From positions 19,078-83,077 of the forward strand of contig JAHEDG010000009.1 of assembly GCA_024641335.1 (NCBI GenBank): 64,000 bases of DNA, read 5' to 3'. Shown one piece after another: positions 52,914-62,463 of this stretch. Under the pieces are notes generated by a model. That model ran no database searches. It had not been told where the DNA came from and worked only from the letters and a program-made list of their open reading frames with translations. The position numbers and the translations under genes are program-made. Positions within the stretch are counted from its first letter, which is position 1. Each line of letters opens with the position of its first letter. The DNA is from Candidatus Zixiibacteriota bacterium. Lineage in GTDB: Bacteria; Zixibacteria; MSB-5A5; UBA10806.

Positions 52914-55382
52914 TCACGAGGCACTGGAATTCTGGTGTTCGACCTCGGCCGGGTTTGCTTTTTTTATTTCGAAACTCAGCTTATCCTCGTCGGGATCTTT
53001 GCGAACACTTACATTACAGTTGGTCGAGTATTCCCCCTTCAATATCTCCTCGGCCATAGGATCCTCGAGGTATTTCTGCAAAGCCCGTTTCAACGGACGA
53101 GCCCCAAAATTGGGATCCCAACCCTTATCAACCAGATATTCCTTGGCTTCCGGATTCAATTCTACTGTTATCCCCTTGTCAATCATCCGTTTAATCAATT
53201 CTTTAAGAAGTATATCGATGATCCCGAGAATATGCTCTTTTTCCAGCGGATGAAAGATGACCGTCTCATCTATCCTGTTGATCAATTCCGGGTTGAAAGT
53301 CCGCTTCATCTCATCCATGATGCGGTCCTTCATCTTGTCATAATCTGTCTTAGCGTCATCCTTCTGGAATCCCAGCCCTTTGCCGACTTTGGCCTGACGG
53401 GTACCCATATTGGAGGTCATTATGACGACCGTATTTCTGAAATCGACTTTGCGCCCGAACGAATCAGTCAGCTGTCCTTCGTCAAGTAGCTGGAGCAGAA
53501 TATTGAAAACCTCAGGATGAGCCTTCTCTATTTCGTCAAGCAACACAACCGAATACGGTTTGCGGCGAACCTTCTCGGTCAGCTGGCCGCCTTCCTCGTA
53601 ACCGACATATCCCGGAGGAGCGCCGATTAACCTCGAAACGGCGAATTTTTCCATATATTCCGACATATCGATCCTGACCAGCGAATCGGCGTCCTCAAAA
53701 AGAAATTCAGATAACGCTTTAGCCAGTTCGGTTTTGCCGACACCGGTCGGTCCCAGGAAAATAAACGAACCTATAGGACGGTGCGGATCTTTCAATCCGG
53801 CCCGGGCTCTGCGGATGGCCTTGGCGATTATATGAATGGCGTCTTTCTGGCCGACAATCCGCTCGGCGACCTTCTCCTCCATGCGAAGAAGTTTCTTCGA
53901 TTCCTTCTCCTCCAGTTTGAAAAGCGGTATGCCGGTGATTTTGGATATCACCGCGGCAATATCATCTTCACTTAACTCTATCTTTTCGCTGGAGCGTTTC
54001 TCTTCCCACTCTTTTTTCAGATTTTCGAGTTCTTCTTTTTTCAATTTGATATTGTCGCGCAGATGAGCGGCTTTCTCGAATTCCTGCCCCTTGACGGCAG
54101 CTTCTTTTTGCTTGCTCAACTCGACTATTTCGTCGTCGAGGGCGGCGAAATTATCCGGCTTGGTAAAGGCCGTAAGATGGGCCCGCGAGCCCGCCTCGTC
54201 TATAACATCGATAGCTTTATCCGGCTGGAATTTCCCGGAAATATAGCGGTCCGACAAAATCACCGCCGCCTCTATGGCGTCATCGGTGATAACTACCTTA
54301 TGATGATCCTCGTATTTGCTTCTAAGACCCTTGAGAATCTGCTTGGTATCGTCGGAGGTGGGAGGATTAATCATGACTGTCTGGAAACGTCTGTCCAGAG
54401 CGCCGTCTTTTTCGATATATTTCCTGTACTCGTTGAGCGTGGTTGCCCCGATACACTGAAGCTCTCCTCTGGAAAGCGCCGGTTTGAAGATATTGGAAGC
54501 GTCCAGAGATCCCTCGGCGCCTCCAGCTCCGACAATCGTATGAAGCTCATCTATGAATATGATAACGTCCTTGGAACTCAAGATCTCGTTCATGACCGCT
54601 TTGAGACGTTCCTCGAACTGACCGCGGTACTTGGTACCGGCCACTAACGAGGCCATATCCAGAGTTACAATTCTTTTGTCTTCGAGTATCTGGGGTACTT
54701 TCCCGACCACGATTCTCTGGGCCAAACCCTCGGCGATGGCGGTTTTGCCGACGCCGGGCTCGCCGATAAGCACCGGATTATTTTTCTTGCGTCTGGAGAG
54801 AATTTGTGTAACCCTTTCGATCTCGTCATCCCGGCCAATAATCGGATCCAGCTGATCGCGTCTGGCCAATTCCGTCAGATCCCGTCCGAAATGATCAAGA
54901 GCCGGCGTTTTGGATTTCTTCCGTTTGCGTCCGAATGACGACGGCTTTCCGGTCTGGATATTCCGAAGCTCCTCGTAAACCTCCTTGTAGTCGACATCAT
55001 ACATGGATAGCACTTGGGAGGCGACTCCCTCCTCGTCCTTAAGCAGGGCCAGGAGAATATGTTCGGTATCTATATCCTTGGATTTCAAGGCCCGGGCTTC
55101 GTTTCCGGAAACCTCCAGAGTCTTTTTGGCTCTGGCAGTCAAGGGAAGCTGCCCGGCCTGCATGGTTCCGCCTGATGGCTGAACCATTTCCTCGATAGAA
55201 CCTTTAAGTTCATTCAGATCTATACCAATATTATTGAGAATATCGATCGCCAGTCCATCAGCCAGCCGTATGAGGCCCAAAAGCAGGTGTTCGGTGCCTA
55301 TATAGTCGTGCTTGAGACGGGCCGCTTCGTCACGAGCGAGTTCGATGGCTTTGCGGGCTTTCTCGGTAAACATCTCGTTCAT
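52914..55382 (-). CDS. clpC: ClpC, Hsp100 ATPase of the Clp protease
   Basis: A hexameric unfoldase that works with ClpP and, in Firmicutes, recognises arginine-phosphorylated proteins made by McsB. The ATG at 55382 is preferred to the GTG at 55391; the SD AGAGG is 8 bases before it. The 822-residue chain has an N-terminal Clp_N double repeat (about 1-145, FTEKARKAIELARDEA) and AAA+ domain 1 (GEPGVGKTA). A UVR-containing middle domain (EFEKAAHLRDNIKLKKEELE) and AAA+ domain 2 (GPTGVGKTE) follow. It is last in mcsA-mcsB-clpC. Confidence 0.96.
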   Translation of the reverse strand: MNEMFTEKARKAIELARDEAARLKHDYIGTEHLLLGLIRLADGLAIDILNNIGIDLNELKGSIEEMVQPSGGTMQAGQLPLTARAKKTLEVSGNEARALKSKDIDTEHILLALLKDEEGVASQVLSMYDVDYKEVYEELRNIQTGKPSSFGRKRKKSKTPALDHFGRDLTELARRDQLDPIIGRDDEIERVTQILSRRKKNNPVLIGEPGVGKTAIAEGLAQRIVVGKVPQILEDKRIVTLDMASLVAGTKYRGQFEERLKAVMNEILSSKDVIIFIDELHTIVGAGGAEGSLDASNIFKPALSRGELQCIGATTLNEYRKYIEKDGALDRRFQTVMINPPTSDDTKQILKGLRSKYEDHHKVVITDDAIEAAVILSDRYISGKFQPDKAIDVIDEAGSRAHLTAFTKPDNFAALDDEIVELSKQKEAAVKGQEFEKAAHLRDNIKLKKEELENLKKEWEEKRSSEKIELSEDDIAAVISKITGIPLFKLEEKESKKLLRMEEKVAERIVGQKDAIHIIAKAIRRARAGLKDPHRPIGSFIFLGPTGVGKTELAKALSEFLFEDADSLVRIDMSEYMEKFAVSRLIGAPPGYVGYEEGGQLTEKVRRKPYSVVLLDEIEKAHPEVFNILLQLLDEGQLTDSFGRKVDFRNTVVIMTSNMGTRQAKVGKGLGFQKDDAKTDYDKMKDRIMDEMKRTFNPELINRIDETVIFHPLEKEHILGIIDILLKELIKRMIDKGITVELNPEAKEYLVDKGWDPNFGARPLKRALQKYLEDPMAEEILKGEYSTNCNVSVRKDPDEDKLSFEIKKANPAEVEHQNSSAS

Positions 55383-55406
55383 CAAGGACACCTCTTTTCA
55401 ATATCG

Positions 55407-56480
55407 CTAGTTATCACCAGAATCATTGAATCTCTCCCGTACCAGATCGGCGCGAACCATGTCGCGCTCTGTATTATCCATCTCACGGGAATAATATTTC
55501 TGAATATGAGCCGGTTGAGTTATTACCAGAAGCTCGTTAATCTCTTTATAACTGGATTTATCTATCAACCCCAGGGAAAGTCCGAACCGTATGGCAGAAA
55601 GATAATTCATGACTTCATGTGATGTCAGCACCCTGGCGTTGGTTAGAATGCCATAGGATCTCCAGACCTTATCCTCGATCATCTCGGGCGCTTCGCGCAT
55701 CAATCGTTCCTGGGCGTCCTTTTCATACTCTATGATCTGGGCGGAAACTTTAGTCAGAGAATCTATTATCTCCTCTTCGGTTCTACCCAATGTAGTCTGA
55801 TTGGATATCTGGAATAAATTGCCGAGAACGTCGGTTCCTTCGCCGTAAAATCCGCGTACAACCAATCCGACTTTGGAGATTCTGTTGAGAACATTATCTA
55901 TTTCCCTGGTCAGCACCAGACCGGGTAAATGAATCAATATTGAAGCTCTCAAGCCTGTGCCCACATTGGTGGGGCATGAGGTCAGATACCCATAGCGGTT
56001 ATCGAAATCGAATTCGACCAGACCGGAGAGTTCATCATCCACCTTGTTGGCGATCTCCCAGCAATCGAAAAGGGACATCCCCGAGGAAATAACCTGAAGC
56101 CTGATATGATCTTCTTCGTTCAACATTATCGAGACCTTTTCCTGGTCCCCGATATAAATACCGCGGCCGGCACCGCCTTTCATAAATTCAGGAGAGATCA
56201 AATGTCTCTCCATCAGGAATTTCTGGCTCAAGCCATCCATGGTATCTGACGGATAAAAACCGCCTCCCCCCAAAGTGGAAGCTTTATCGAATGCCGGGGA
56301 GACAAACTCCATGATTCTCTGACGGATCTCCATATCTGCGGCCGGCGGGAATGGGAACTCGGAAATATTTCTGGCGAGTCTTATGCGCGATGACAGGACC
56401 GCGAATGAATCGGGACCTTCCCCGCTCAGCCAGGGAGCGGGGCTTGACGCCATCTCCTCGAATATTTTAGTCGTAGTCAT
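55407..56480 (-). CDS. mcsB: Protein arginine kinase McsB
   Basis: Phosphorylates arginine residues, marking proteins for ClpCP. The 357-residue chain has VLSSRIRLARNISEFPFP, the phosphagen-kinase-like catalytic segment YLTSCPTNVGTGLRASILIHLPGL, and SNQTTLGRTEEEII. The C-terminal RDMVRA (about 338-343) matches the RDxxRA allosteric phospho-arginine pocket of true McsB, which separates it from invertebrate arginine kinases. It sits between mcsA and clpC. Confidence 0.95.
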   Translation of the reverse strand: MTTTKIFEEMASSPAPWLSGEGPDSFAVLSSRIRLARNISEFPFPPAADMEIRQRIMEFVSPAFDKASTLGGGGFYPSDTMDGLSQKFLMERHLISPEFMKGGAGRGIYIGDQEKVSIMLNEEDHIRLQVISSGMSLFDCWEIANKVDDELSGLVEFDFDNRYGYLTSCPTNVGTGLRASILIHLPGLVLTREIDNVLNRISKVGLVVRGFYGEGTDVLGNLFQISNQTTLGRTEEEIIDSLTKVSAQIIEYEKDAQERLMREAPEMIEDKVWRSYGILTNARVLTSHEVMNYLSAIRFGLSLGLIDKSSYKEINELLVITQPAHIQKYYSREMDNTERDMVRADLVRERFNDSGDN

Positions 56481-56491
56481 AGTAGTTTACC

Positions 56492-57004
56492 TTAAACTTT
56501 ACTCGATTTTTCGTTTATTAAATCCCTGATCTCAGCGGCTTTCTCGAAATCTTCCTGCTCGATAGCCATCTTGAGTTCATCTCTCAACTTTCTCTCCTCG
56601 CGAATCACCTTAACCGTATCGGCGGTGCCGGACGGCACCTTGCCTCGATGCTCATTGGAACCGTGTATTTTGCGCAAGAGATCTAAAAGATCGGAACCGA
56701 AGGTCTTATAACATTGGCCGCAGCCGAACCTGCCGACTTTGCCGAAATCCTCGAAAGTCAATCCGCAGAACTGGCATTTTTTACCGGCGAGGCTCTTCTT
56801 CTTGCTCTTGGCGGGCAGCGATGATCCGACTCCCATCATGCCGGTAACGAATTCTGCCAATGGGAACGGCATATTTTCGAAGGGGGAATGGAATCCCCTG
56901 TTTTCGGCGCAGTTTTTACAAAGATTTAGAACAACTTTCTCATTATTAATGATCTGAGTTAAATGTACCGACGATTCCTTTTTTTTGCAATCCTGACACA
57001 ACAT
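56492..57004 (-). CDS. mcsA: McsA, zinc-binding activator of McsB
   Basis: In Firmicutes McsA activates McsB. The 170-residue chain has CxxC pairs at the start (LCQDCKKKES, LCKNCAENRG) and in the middle (CQFCGLTFEDFGKVGRFGCGQC), forming two zinc ribbons. A C-terminal UVR motif (IEQEDFEKAAEIRDLINEK) completes it. The SD GGGAGA is 6 bases before the ATG. It is the first gene of mcsA-mcsB-clpC; ctsR, which heads this operon in Firmicutes, is missing. Confidence 0.93.
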   Translation of the reverse strand: MLCQDCKKKESSVHLTQIINNEKVVLNLCKNCAENRGFHSPFENMPFPLAEFVTGMMGVGSSLPAKSKKKSLAGKKCQFCGLTFEDFGKVGRFGCGQCYKTFGSDLLDLLRKIHGSNEHRGKVPSGTADTVKVIREERKLRDELKMAIEQEDFEKAAEIRDLINEKSSKV

Positions 57005-57029
57005 CAGATTCTCCCTTATCTAATTAAAC

Positions 57030-57048
57030 CTGACACCGTAACCGTCAG
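57030..57048. promoter_or_regulatory. Candidate operator downstream of the mcsA transcription start
   Basis: An inverted repeat, CTGAC-N9-GTCAG, encloses a tandem ACGGT repeat (minus strand: CTGACGGTTACGGTGTCAG). It sits at about +3 to +21 of the predicted mcsA start, a typical repressor position. It does not match the Firmicutes CtsR heptads or CIRCE. Confidence 0.5.
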
Positions 57049-57057
57049 TTCCCTTTC

Positions 57058-57087
57058 ATTATACAAGTTACGCGAGTTATGCCGCAA
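57058..57087 (-). promoter_or_regulatory. Sigma-70 promoter of mcsA-mcsB-clpC
   Basis: The -10 box is a perfect TATAAT (57063-57058). TTGCGG (57087-57082) lies 18 bases upstream as a weak -35. Start would be near 57051, about 47 bases before the ATG. Confidence 0.65.
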
Positions 57088-57093
57088 GGTATT

Positions 57094-57771
57094 TCACACC
57101 TGTTTCCCAACGATACGTCCTTCAGCCAAACGGAATTTAATTTGCCCTATTTCCACCAATTCCGGGTTGTGGGTCGCTATAATCGCGCTTACACCTGTGG
57201 TGTCGACAAGTTCCGCAAATAACTTTATTAGCGAATCGGCATTTTCTTTATCAAGATTTCCGGTTGGTTCATCGGCCAAAATCAGATCCGGGGAGTTTAT
57301 CAATGCTCTGGCCACTGCCGTTCTCTGCTGTTCCCCGCCGGAAAGCTGATTGGGATAATGATCTTTCCTGTTATAAATGGACAACGCCGACAGTAATTCC
57401 CCTGCCCTCCCGGCCGCTTCATGACGGCCAATACCCGCTATCAAGGCCGGCATCATGATATTTTCTAAAGCCGTGAAATCCGGCATAAGATGATGCATCT
57501 GAAAGACAAAGCCGACATTCTTATTCCTCAATCGCTCATATTCTAACTGACTGAAACGATTTATATCCAGTCCCTTAAACTCGATCCTGCCTTCATCCGG
57601 AGAAATAAGCCCTCCTAATATGTAAAGAAGAGTACTCTTGCCTGATCCGGATTGCCCCGAAAGAACTGCCAAAACCCCCTTTTCGAGAGTCAGATCAGCC
57701 CCTTTCAGAACCTCCAGATAACCCTCGCCGGAAATAAACCTCTTTTTTATGTTAATAGCCTCGAGCAGCAT
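57094..57771 (-). CDS. lolD: LolD, ATPase of the lipoprotein-releasing ABC transporter
   Basis: Drives extraction of outer-membrane lipoproteins from the inner membrane to LolA. The ATG at 57771 (MLLEAINIKKRF) is chosen because AGGAGG (57780-57785) lies 8 bases upstream; a longer frame from 57798 is rejected. The 225-residue chain has Walker A GQSGSGKST, the signature LSGGEQQR, and Walker B LILADEPTGNLD. It follows lolC closely. MacB-type transporters are the alternative, but the permease next door is Lol-like. Confidence 0.92.
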   Translation of the reverse strand: MLLEAINIKKRFISGEGYLEVLKGADLTLEKGVLAVLSGQSGSGKSTLLYILGGLISPDEGRIEFKGLDINRFSQLEYERLRNKNVGFVFQMHHLMPDFTALENIMMPALIAGIGRHEAAGRAGELLSALSIYNRKDHYPNQLSGGEQQRTAVARALINSPDLILADEPTGNLDKENADSLIKLFAELVDTTGVSAIIATHNPELVEIGQIKFRLAEGRIVGKQV

Positions 57772-57800
57772 CCGACCGGCCTCCTGACACTGTAACATAC

Positions 57801-59030
57801 TTATTCATAACGGATTATCTCCACGGGATCCATTCTGGATGCCCGTTTAGCCGGGTAAAGTGAAAACATGTAGCCTATGCCAGCCGCCATTATAAAGATA
57901 AGAAATACGTCCAGGGGTCTGATTTCCACAGGCAGAGCCGATATGAAATAGATATCTGACGGCAATGAGATTACGGAGAAATGCTTTTGAATCAACAACA
58001 AAAGCAGTCCTATCAATTCCCCTATAAAACCTCCGACCGCTCCGATTATCAATCCCTGGTAGGCAAATATCTTTTTCAGGCGGTTTCTGGGAAGTCCGAT
58101 GGCGGTCAGCATGCCGATATCTGCCCGTTTGGACAGAACCATCATTATAAGCAAGGCGATGATATTACTGGCGGCGACCAGAACGAAAAGCATCAGCACC
58201 AAAAACATCATCCACTTTTCCAGGGTCATCCAGGAAAACAGATTGCGGTTATGTTCCTTCCAGTCGAGGGCGATATACTCATATCCTATCCTCTCCTGTA
58301 TCTTTTCGGCAGCGGCATACGCGGTATAGAAATCGTCGGTCTTGACCTCGATAGCGGTAACCGAGTTTCCGAGTTCGAACAAATCCTGCGCTTCTTCCAA
58401 CGACATATACACGAAATTATCATCATAGGTGGACATACCGGTTTCGACAATCCCCGTTACCATGCAGGGTTTGATTCGCGGCGAAAAACCAGTAAGGCCG
58501 CTTTCGACATCCTTCAGGGAGTATATCCTGACCTTATCGTTAATGGTTACATTCAGTCTATTGGCCAGGTTTATCCCCAGCCAGACTCCGGCAAACCTGT
58601 CATCCGGCGTTTTAAAAGTCAAATCTCTGGTAATAAGATTGCGCCCGATATCGGTCACCAGAGTTTCGGCTTCGGGAATGATCCCCCTGATAACGATACC
58701 GTCGGTTGTAGTTCGCGACGATATCGCCGATTTCTCTATAATCACGGGGCTGACAGCGACTACCCCGTCGACTTCGAGGATAGAATCCTGAATCTCCTCC
58801 CAGTTATCCAGAGAATCCCAGAGCCTGGGCTGAACCAGAACATGAGCCATGGCGCCGATAATCCTGCTTCGAACCTCCATCTCGAATCCGTTCATAACCG
58901 AAAGAACGATCAGAAGCGACGTGGTCGAGAGAGTCACCACGAATGTGGAGAGAAAACCGAGAAATGAAATAAAACCCTGGCGGTGTCTCGATGTGAAATA
59001 CCGTCGGGCTATGAAAAACTCAAGAGACAT
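57801..59030 (-). CDS. lolC: LolC/LolE-type lipoprotein-releasing permease
   Basis: The 409-residue permease has four transmembrane helices: one near the N-terminus (about 22-48) and three in the C-terminal third (FtsX-like, from about 270). A large periplasmic domain lies between. FIARRYFTSRHRQGFISFLGFLS at the start and YPAKRASRMDPVEIIRYE at the end are family signatures. Only one permease gene is present, as in lineages with a LolF-like homodimer, so the C/E label is nominal. It begins 2 bases after lysS. Confidence 0.92.
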   Translation of the reverse strand: MSLEFFIARRYFTSRHRQGFISFLGFLSTFVVTLSTTSLLIVLSVMNGFEMEVRSRIIGAMAHVLVQPRLWDSLDNWEEIQDSILEVDGVVAVSPVIIEKSAISSRTTTDGIVIRGIIPEAETLVTDIGRNLITRDLTFKTPDDRFAGVWLGINLANRLNVTINDKVRIYSLKDVESGLTGFSPRIKPCMVTGIVETGMSTYDDNFVYMSLEEAQDLFELGNSVTAIEVKTDDFYTAYAAAEKIQERIGYEYIALDWKEHNRNLFSWMTLEKWMMFLVLMLFVLVAASNIIALLIMMVLSKRADIGMLTAIGLPRNRLKKIFAYQGLIIGAVGGFIGELIGLLLLLIQKHFSVISLPSDIYFISALPVEIRPLDVFLIFIMAAGIGYMFSLYPAKRASRMDPVEIIRYE

Positions 59031-59032
59031 GA

Positions 59033-60532
59033 TTATTCCTGCTCGGTTTCATAGTCTCGGGAGGATGGCGGTTCCGGTTTCATGGTGGGGAATAGAATGA
59101 CATCTCGGATAGAGCTGTTTTCGGTAAAAAGCATAACCAATCGATCTATTCCCAACCCATAGCCTGTCGTGGGAGGCATACCGTGCTCCAGAGCCATGAT
59201 GAAATCCTCATCTATCGGATGAGCTTCTTCGTCTCCCTGGCTTTTGGCCGCCGCCTGAGCCTCGAATCGCCGGCGCTGATCGTCAGGATCATTAAGCTCC
59301 GAAAAACCGTTGCCAAACTCAACTCCCCCGATAAACAACTCGAATCGTTCGGTGATACGCTCGTCATTACGGTGCTTTTTGGCCAACGGAGAAAGCTCCA
59401 GCGGATAATCGGTCAGGAAAGTCGGCTGCACCAGAGTCGGCTCTACAAGTTCGCTGGAAATCAGATCCAGAAGGGCGCCCCGGCTGTTGATTCCATTCGC
59501 ATCCAAACCCCTGTCCAGGGCCAGTTTTTTCAATTCATTATCCGAAAATCCTATGATATCTTTCCCTGTGTTCTTATGTATCGCGTCGTAAAAGGAGATT
59601 CTCTTAAAAGGTCCCTCAAAGGAGATATCTATTTCGCCGGATTTCACCGAATCTTTACCCAGAACTTCGGCCGCCACCTGATGAATCATCTCTTCCACCA
59701 GTCCCATGAGATCATTATAATCTGCATAAGCCCAGTAGAATTCCAGCATGGTAAATTCCGGGTTATGGTTTTTGTCCATCCCCTCGTTGCGGAAATCCTT
59801 GCTGATCTCATAGACTTTTTCCATCCCTCCGACAATCAGCCTCTTGAGGTAGAGCTCGTCGGCTATGCGAAGATACAGATCTATATCAAGGGCGTTGAGA
59901 TGGGTAACAAAAGGACGGGCGTTGGCGCCGCCGTACATGACCTGCAAAGCCGGGGTCTCCACCTCGAGAAAATTCCGTTTATCGAGAAAATCCCTGATGC
60001 TCCTAATTATTCCGGCCCGCTTGACAAATGTCTCTCTGACCTCGGGGTTAGAGATCAAATCGAGGTATCGACGGCGATAGCGGATCTCCTTATCTTTAAG
60101 GCCGTGCCACTTTTCCGGCAGCGGTTTTAAGGATTTGGCCAGAATTTCGAACCCCGCGACTTTAATGGTAATCTCCCCCATTTTAGTCCTGAAAACTGTT
60201 CCTTCGACTCCGATAATATCGCCGATATCGTACAACGAAAAGGACTCGAACAGTTCATCCCCCAGATCATCCTTGCGCAGGTAGATCTGGATCTTCCCGC
60301 CGCCGTCCTGAAGATGCGCGAACAGAGTCTTACCATGACCCCGCCAGCTTATTATTCGTCCCGCGGCCCGGATTACGCTCTCAGAGGCGGAGAGTGAATC
60401 GAAATCCGCGATTATTCCCGATGAAAGATGAGTTCTGTCGTATCTATACGGGAACGGGTTGATATTATTTTGACGCAGTTTATCAAGATTTTCGCGGCGT
60501 ATTTTCAGAATTTCGCTCAGATCCTGGTCCAT
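59033..60532 (-). CDS. lysS: Lysyl-tRNA synthetase, class II
   Basis: Charges tRNA-Lys. The 499-residue enzyme has the N-terminal OB-fold anticodon-binding domain (about 50-150) and class II motifs. Motif 1 is around FLDKRNFLEVETPALQ. Motif 2 reads RIADELYLKRLIVGGMEKVYEISKDFRNEGMDKNHNPEFTMLEFY. Motif 3 is GYGLGIDRLVMLFT. It is followed 2 bases later by lolC, a pairing seen in other diderm bacteria. Confidence 0.97.
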   Translation of the reverse strand: MDQDLSEILKIRRENLDKLRQNNINPFPYRYDRTHLSSGIIADFDSLSASESVIRAAGRIISWRGHGKTLFAHLQDGGGKIQIYLRKDDLGDELFESFSLYDIGDIIGVEGTVFRTKMGEITIKVAGFEILAKSLKPLPEKWHGLKDKEIRYRRRYLDLISNPEVRETFVKRAGIIRSIRDFLDKRNFLEVETPALQVMYGGANARPFVTHLNALDIDLYLRIADELYLKRLIVGGMEKVYEISKDFRNEGMDKNHNPEFTMLEFYWAYADYNDLMGLVEEMIHQVAAEVLGKDSVKSGEIDISFEGPFKRISFYDAIHKNTGKDIIGFSDNELKKLALDRGLDANGINSRGALLDLISSELVEPTLVQPTFLTDYPLELSPLAKKHRNDERITERFELFIGGVEFGNGFSELNDPDDQRRRFEAQAAAKSQGDEEAHPIDEDFIMALEHGMPPTTGYGLGIDRLVMLFTENSSIRDVILFPTMKPEPPSSRDYETEQE

Positions 60533-60574
60533 CGAATATCTCCATAAGATTGATTATTATTGGCTGGAATATTT

Positions 60575-61063
60575 CTACGATAAAAATCTTTTGCGCAACT
60601 CATCTCTAACCACGTAGGGAACAAAACATTCCACCTCCCCGCCTCTCTTGGCGATATCCTTGACCAGAGACGATGAGATATAGCTGTATTTATCCGTAGG
60701 CATCAGATAAACAGTTTCCACGGTAGGCTCGATTTTCCGGTTCATCAGGGCCATTTGAAACTCGAACTCGAAATCAGACACCGCCCGAAGACCTCTGATA
60801 ATAGCCACGGCTTTTATCGATAGGGCGAATTTGGCTGTCAAACCCTCGAACGATGTAACCCTGATATCCTTGATCCCGCCGATTGATTTTTCTATCATGG
60901 CGATCCGTTCGTCAACAGAGAAAAGAGGCTGTTTCTCGCGGTTATCGGCCACAGCCACGACCAGGCTTTCGAAGAGCTTGGAGGCCCTTTCTATGATATC
61001 CACATGCCCCAACGTGACAGGATCGAATGTTCCGGGGTAAAGAGCGGTTCCTTTTACAACCAA
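60575..61063 (-). CDS. coaD: Phosphopantetheine adenylyltransferase
   Basis: Makes dephospho-CoA from 4'-phosphopantetheine and ATP. The 162-residue chain has ALYPGTFDPVTLGHVDIIERA with the TxGH motif (T17-H20). VAIIRGLRAVSDFEFEFQMA and the YSYISSSLVKDIAKRGG motif follow. It lies 33 bases after rsmD, a common pairing. Confidence 0.96.
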   Translation of the reverse strand: MVVKGTALYPGTFDPVTLGHVDIIERASKLFESLVVAVADNREKQPLFSVDERIAMIEKSIGGIKDIRVTSFEGLTAKFALSIKAVAIIRGLRAVSDFEFEFQMALMNRKIEPTVETVYLMPTDKYSYISSSLVKDIAKRGGEVECFVPYVVRDELRKRFLS

Positions 61064-61096
61064 GACGAATCTCCCGCCGTTATCAAATTAACCAAA

Positions 61097-61642
61097 TCAA
61101 ATCTCCTCTTTGACCCATCGCAGGAAGCTTACCGCCGTATCTCCGAAATCGAGTCTCCTCAAAATAACCGGATCGATGCCTTTATAACTCCAATCCGATT
61201 CATGTTCAAGCGCCAATATCCCATACCAGTTGAAATATTGCAAGGATAATAACGTTATTAATTTATCAGGGTAGCCCTGTCTATAGGGAGGATCGGCGAA
61301 AAGAATAGCGATATTTTTGAGATTATCAGGTTTGAGGCTTAGAGCTTTCATCAGTTTCACCTCGGTTTTCTCTTTTAGCCCCATAGATTCGATATTCTGT
61401 CTCAAAGCGGATATCGAGGCTTTTGAGGAATCGATAAATACTGCTCCTGCGGCTCCTCTGGAAATTGCTTCAATACCCAACGCGCCCGAACCGCAGAATA
61501 GATCCATTACAAAGACATCGAGAATATCATCGCCGAGAACCGAGAAGATCGCCTCTCTGATCTTCTCCGCGGTCGGACGGATATCGCCTTTGTTCGGAAC
61601 CTTGATCCGACGTCCTTTCAGGCTCCCGCCGACAATACGCAT
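61097..61642 (-). CDS. rsmD: 16S rRNA (guanine966-N2)-methyltransferase RsmD
   Basis: Methylates G966 of 16S rRNA. The 181-residue chain starts MRIVGGSLKGRRI and has the AdoMet motif DLFCGSGALGIEA (47-59) and catalytic DPPY (117-120). Its start overlaps the end of the PilM-like gene by 25 bases. Confidence 0.95.
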   Translation of the reverse strand: MRIVGGSLKGRRIKVPNKGDIRPTAEKIREAIFSVLGDDILDVFVMDLFCGSGALGIEAISRGAAGAVFIDSSKASISALRQNIESMGLKEKTEVKLMKALSLKPDNLKNIAILFADPPYRQGYPDKLITLLSLQYFNWYGILALEHESDWSYKGIDPVILRRLDFGDTAVSFLRWVKEEI

Positions 61643-62463
61643 TTTCCTCCCAACGCTATATACTCGGCCGCTCCCCAGGCGGATATGAAGTCGAGATCCT
61701 GAATGTTCATAAATACCGGAACTATCGGCGACCAGTCTGTTATAAAATCAGGAGACGAATGGGTCAGGATCATCGGCGTCGATTCGGTCGGATCGACAAG
61801 ACTAAGAAGATAAGTCTCTATATCAATGGAGAGCTCATCAGCCCGCGCCGGATCCAACGGGAAATATCGTCCATGATACAGCCTGGAATCTTTCACGAAT
61901 ACCGCCACGGCTCCATCTGGAGGACAATGCACCAGCGCGGCCTGAGGAATATCGTCTTTGCCCAACGATTTTTCGATCACCTTCCCGAATCCGACGTGTT
62001 CGGGCAGGACAACCATTCTTTCTTTATCATCCGGACCGAAAAAACCATGGATGAGGGGACCTGCCTTCGATTCAGGCACGGCAAAAAAAAAGGATTCGGT
62101 ACGTTGGCCGTCGAAACTCCGGCGAATCGGGATGAAACCGTAAATATAGCCGGATATATCCCCTGGAAGCTCGAGATCGGCGCGCCATTTAAGAAAGTCG
62201 GGAATACTCTCTTCCATTTTCTTTTCGATTTCTATCCTCTTGACAAAACAAGAGCTGGCCGGAATGGCCAGGGCGATCTTCGAAGCGTTGAGATAGAGAT
62301 CTCCGGCCTGATCGGGCAGGGTATCCCAGAGATATCCCCCCTTTTGTTCCCTGTCGAACCGATCAGGATCTATCTCGAATTCATGGTAGCCGGGCGGACT
62401 GCCGGCTCCGTTGTGAGCGCAAATCAGAAGCCTCTTACCGTCGAGGGCCAATCCTAAATTCAC
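61618..62463 (-). CDS. Hypothetical protein, possibly PilM-like (actin/ASKHA fold)
   Basis: I do not recognise it securely. The 281-residue protein has no signal peptide or membrane segment. ALAIPASSCFVKRIEIEKKMEESIPDFLKWRADLELPG (about 68-105) resembles the PilM pattern in which a short strand-turn is followed by helices. The alternation of VAVFVKDSRLYHGRYFPL and ILTHSS elements fits an ASKHA fold, but the ATP-binding motifs are not clear. It overlaps the ComEA-like gene by 4 bases and rsmD by 25. A role in a type IV pilus or competence complex is only a suggestion from this context. Confidence 0.6.
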   Translation of the reverse strand: MNLGLALDGKRLLICAHNGAGSPPGYHEFEIDPDRFDREQKGGYLWDTLPDQAGDLYLNASKIALAIPASSCFVKRIEIEKKMEESIPDFLKWRADLELPGDISGYIYGFIPIRRSFDGQRTESFFFAVPESKAGPLIHGFFGPDDKERMVVLPEHVGFGKVIEKSLGKDDIPQAALVHCPPDGAVAVFVKDSRLYHGRYFPLDPARADELSIDIETYLLSLVDPTESTPMILTHSSPDFITDWSPIVPVFMNIQDLDFISAWGAAEYIALGGKCVLSAGA

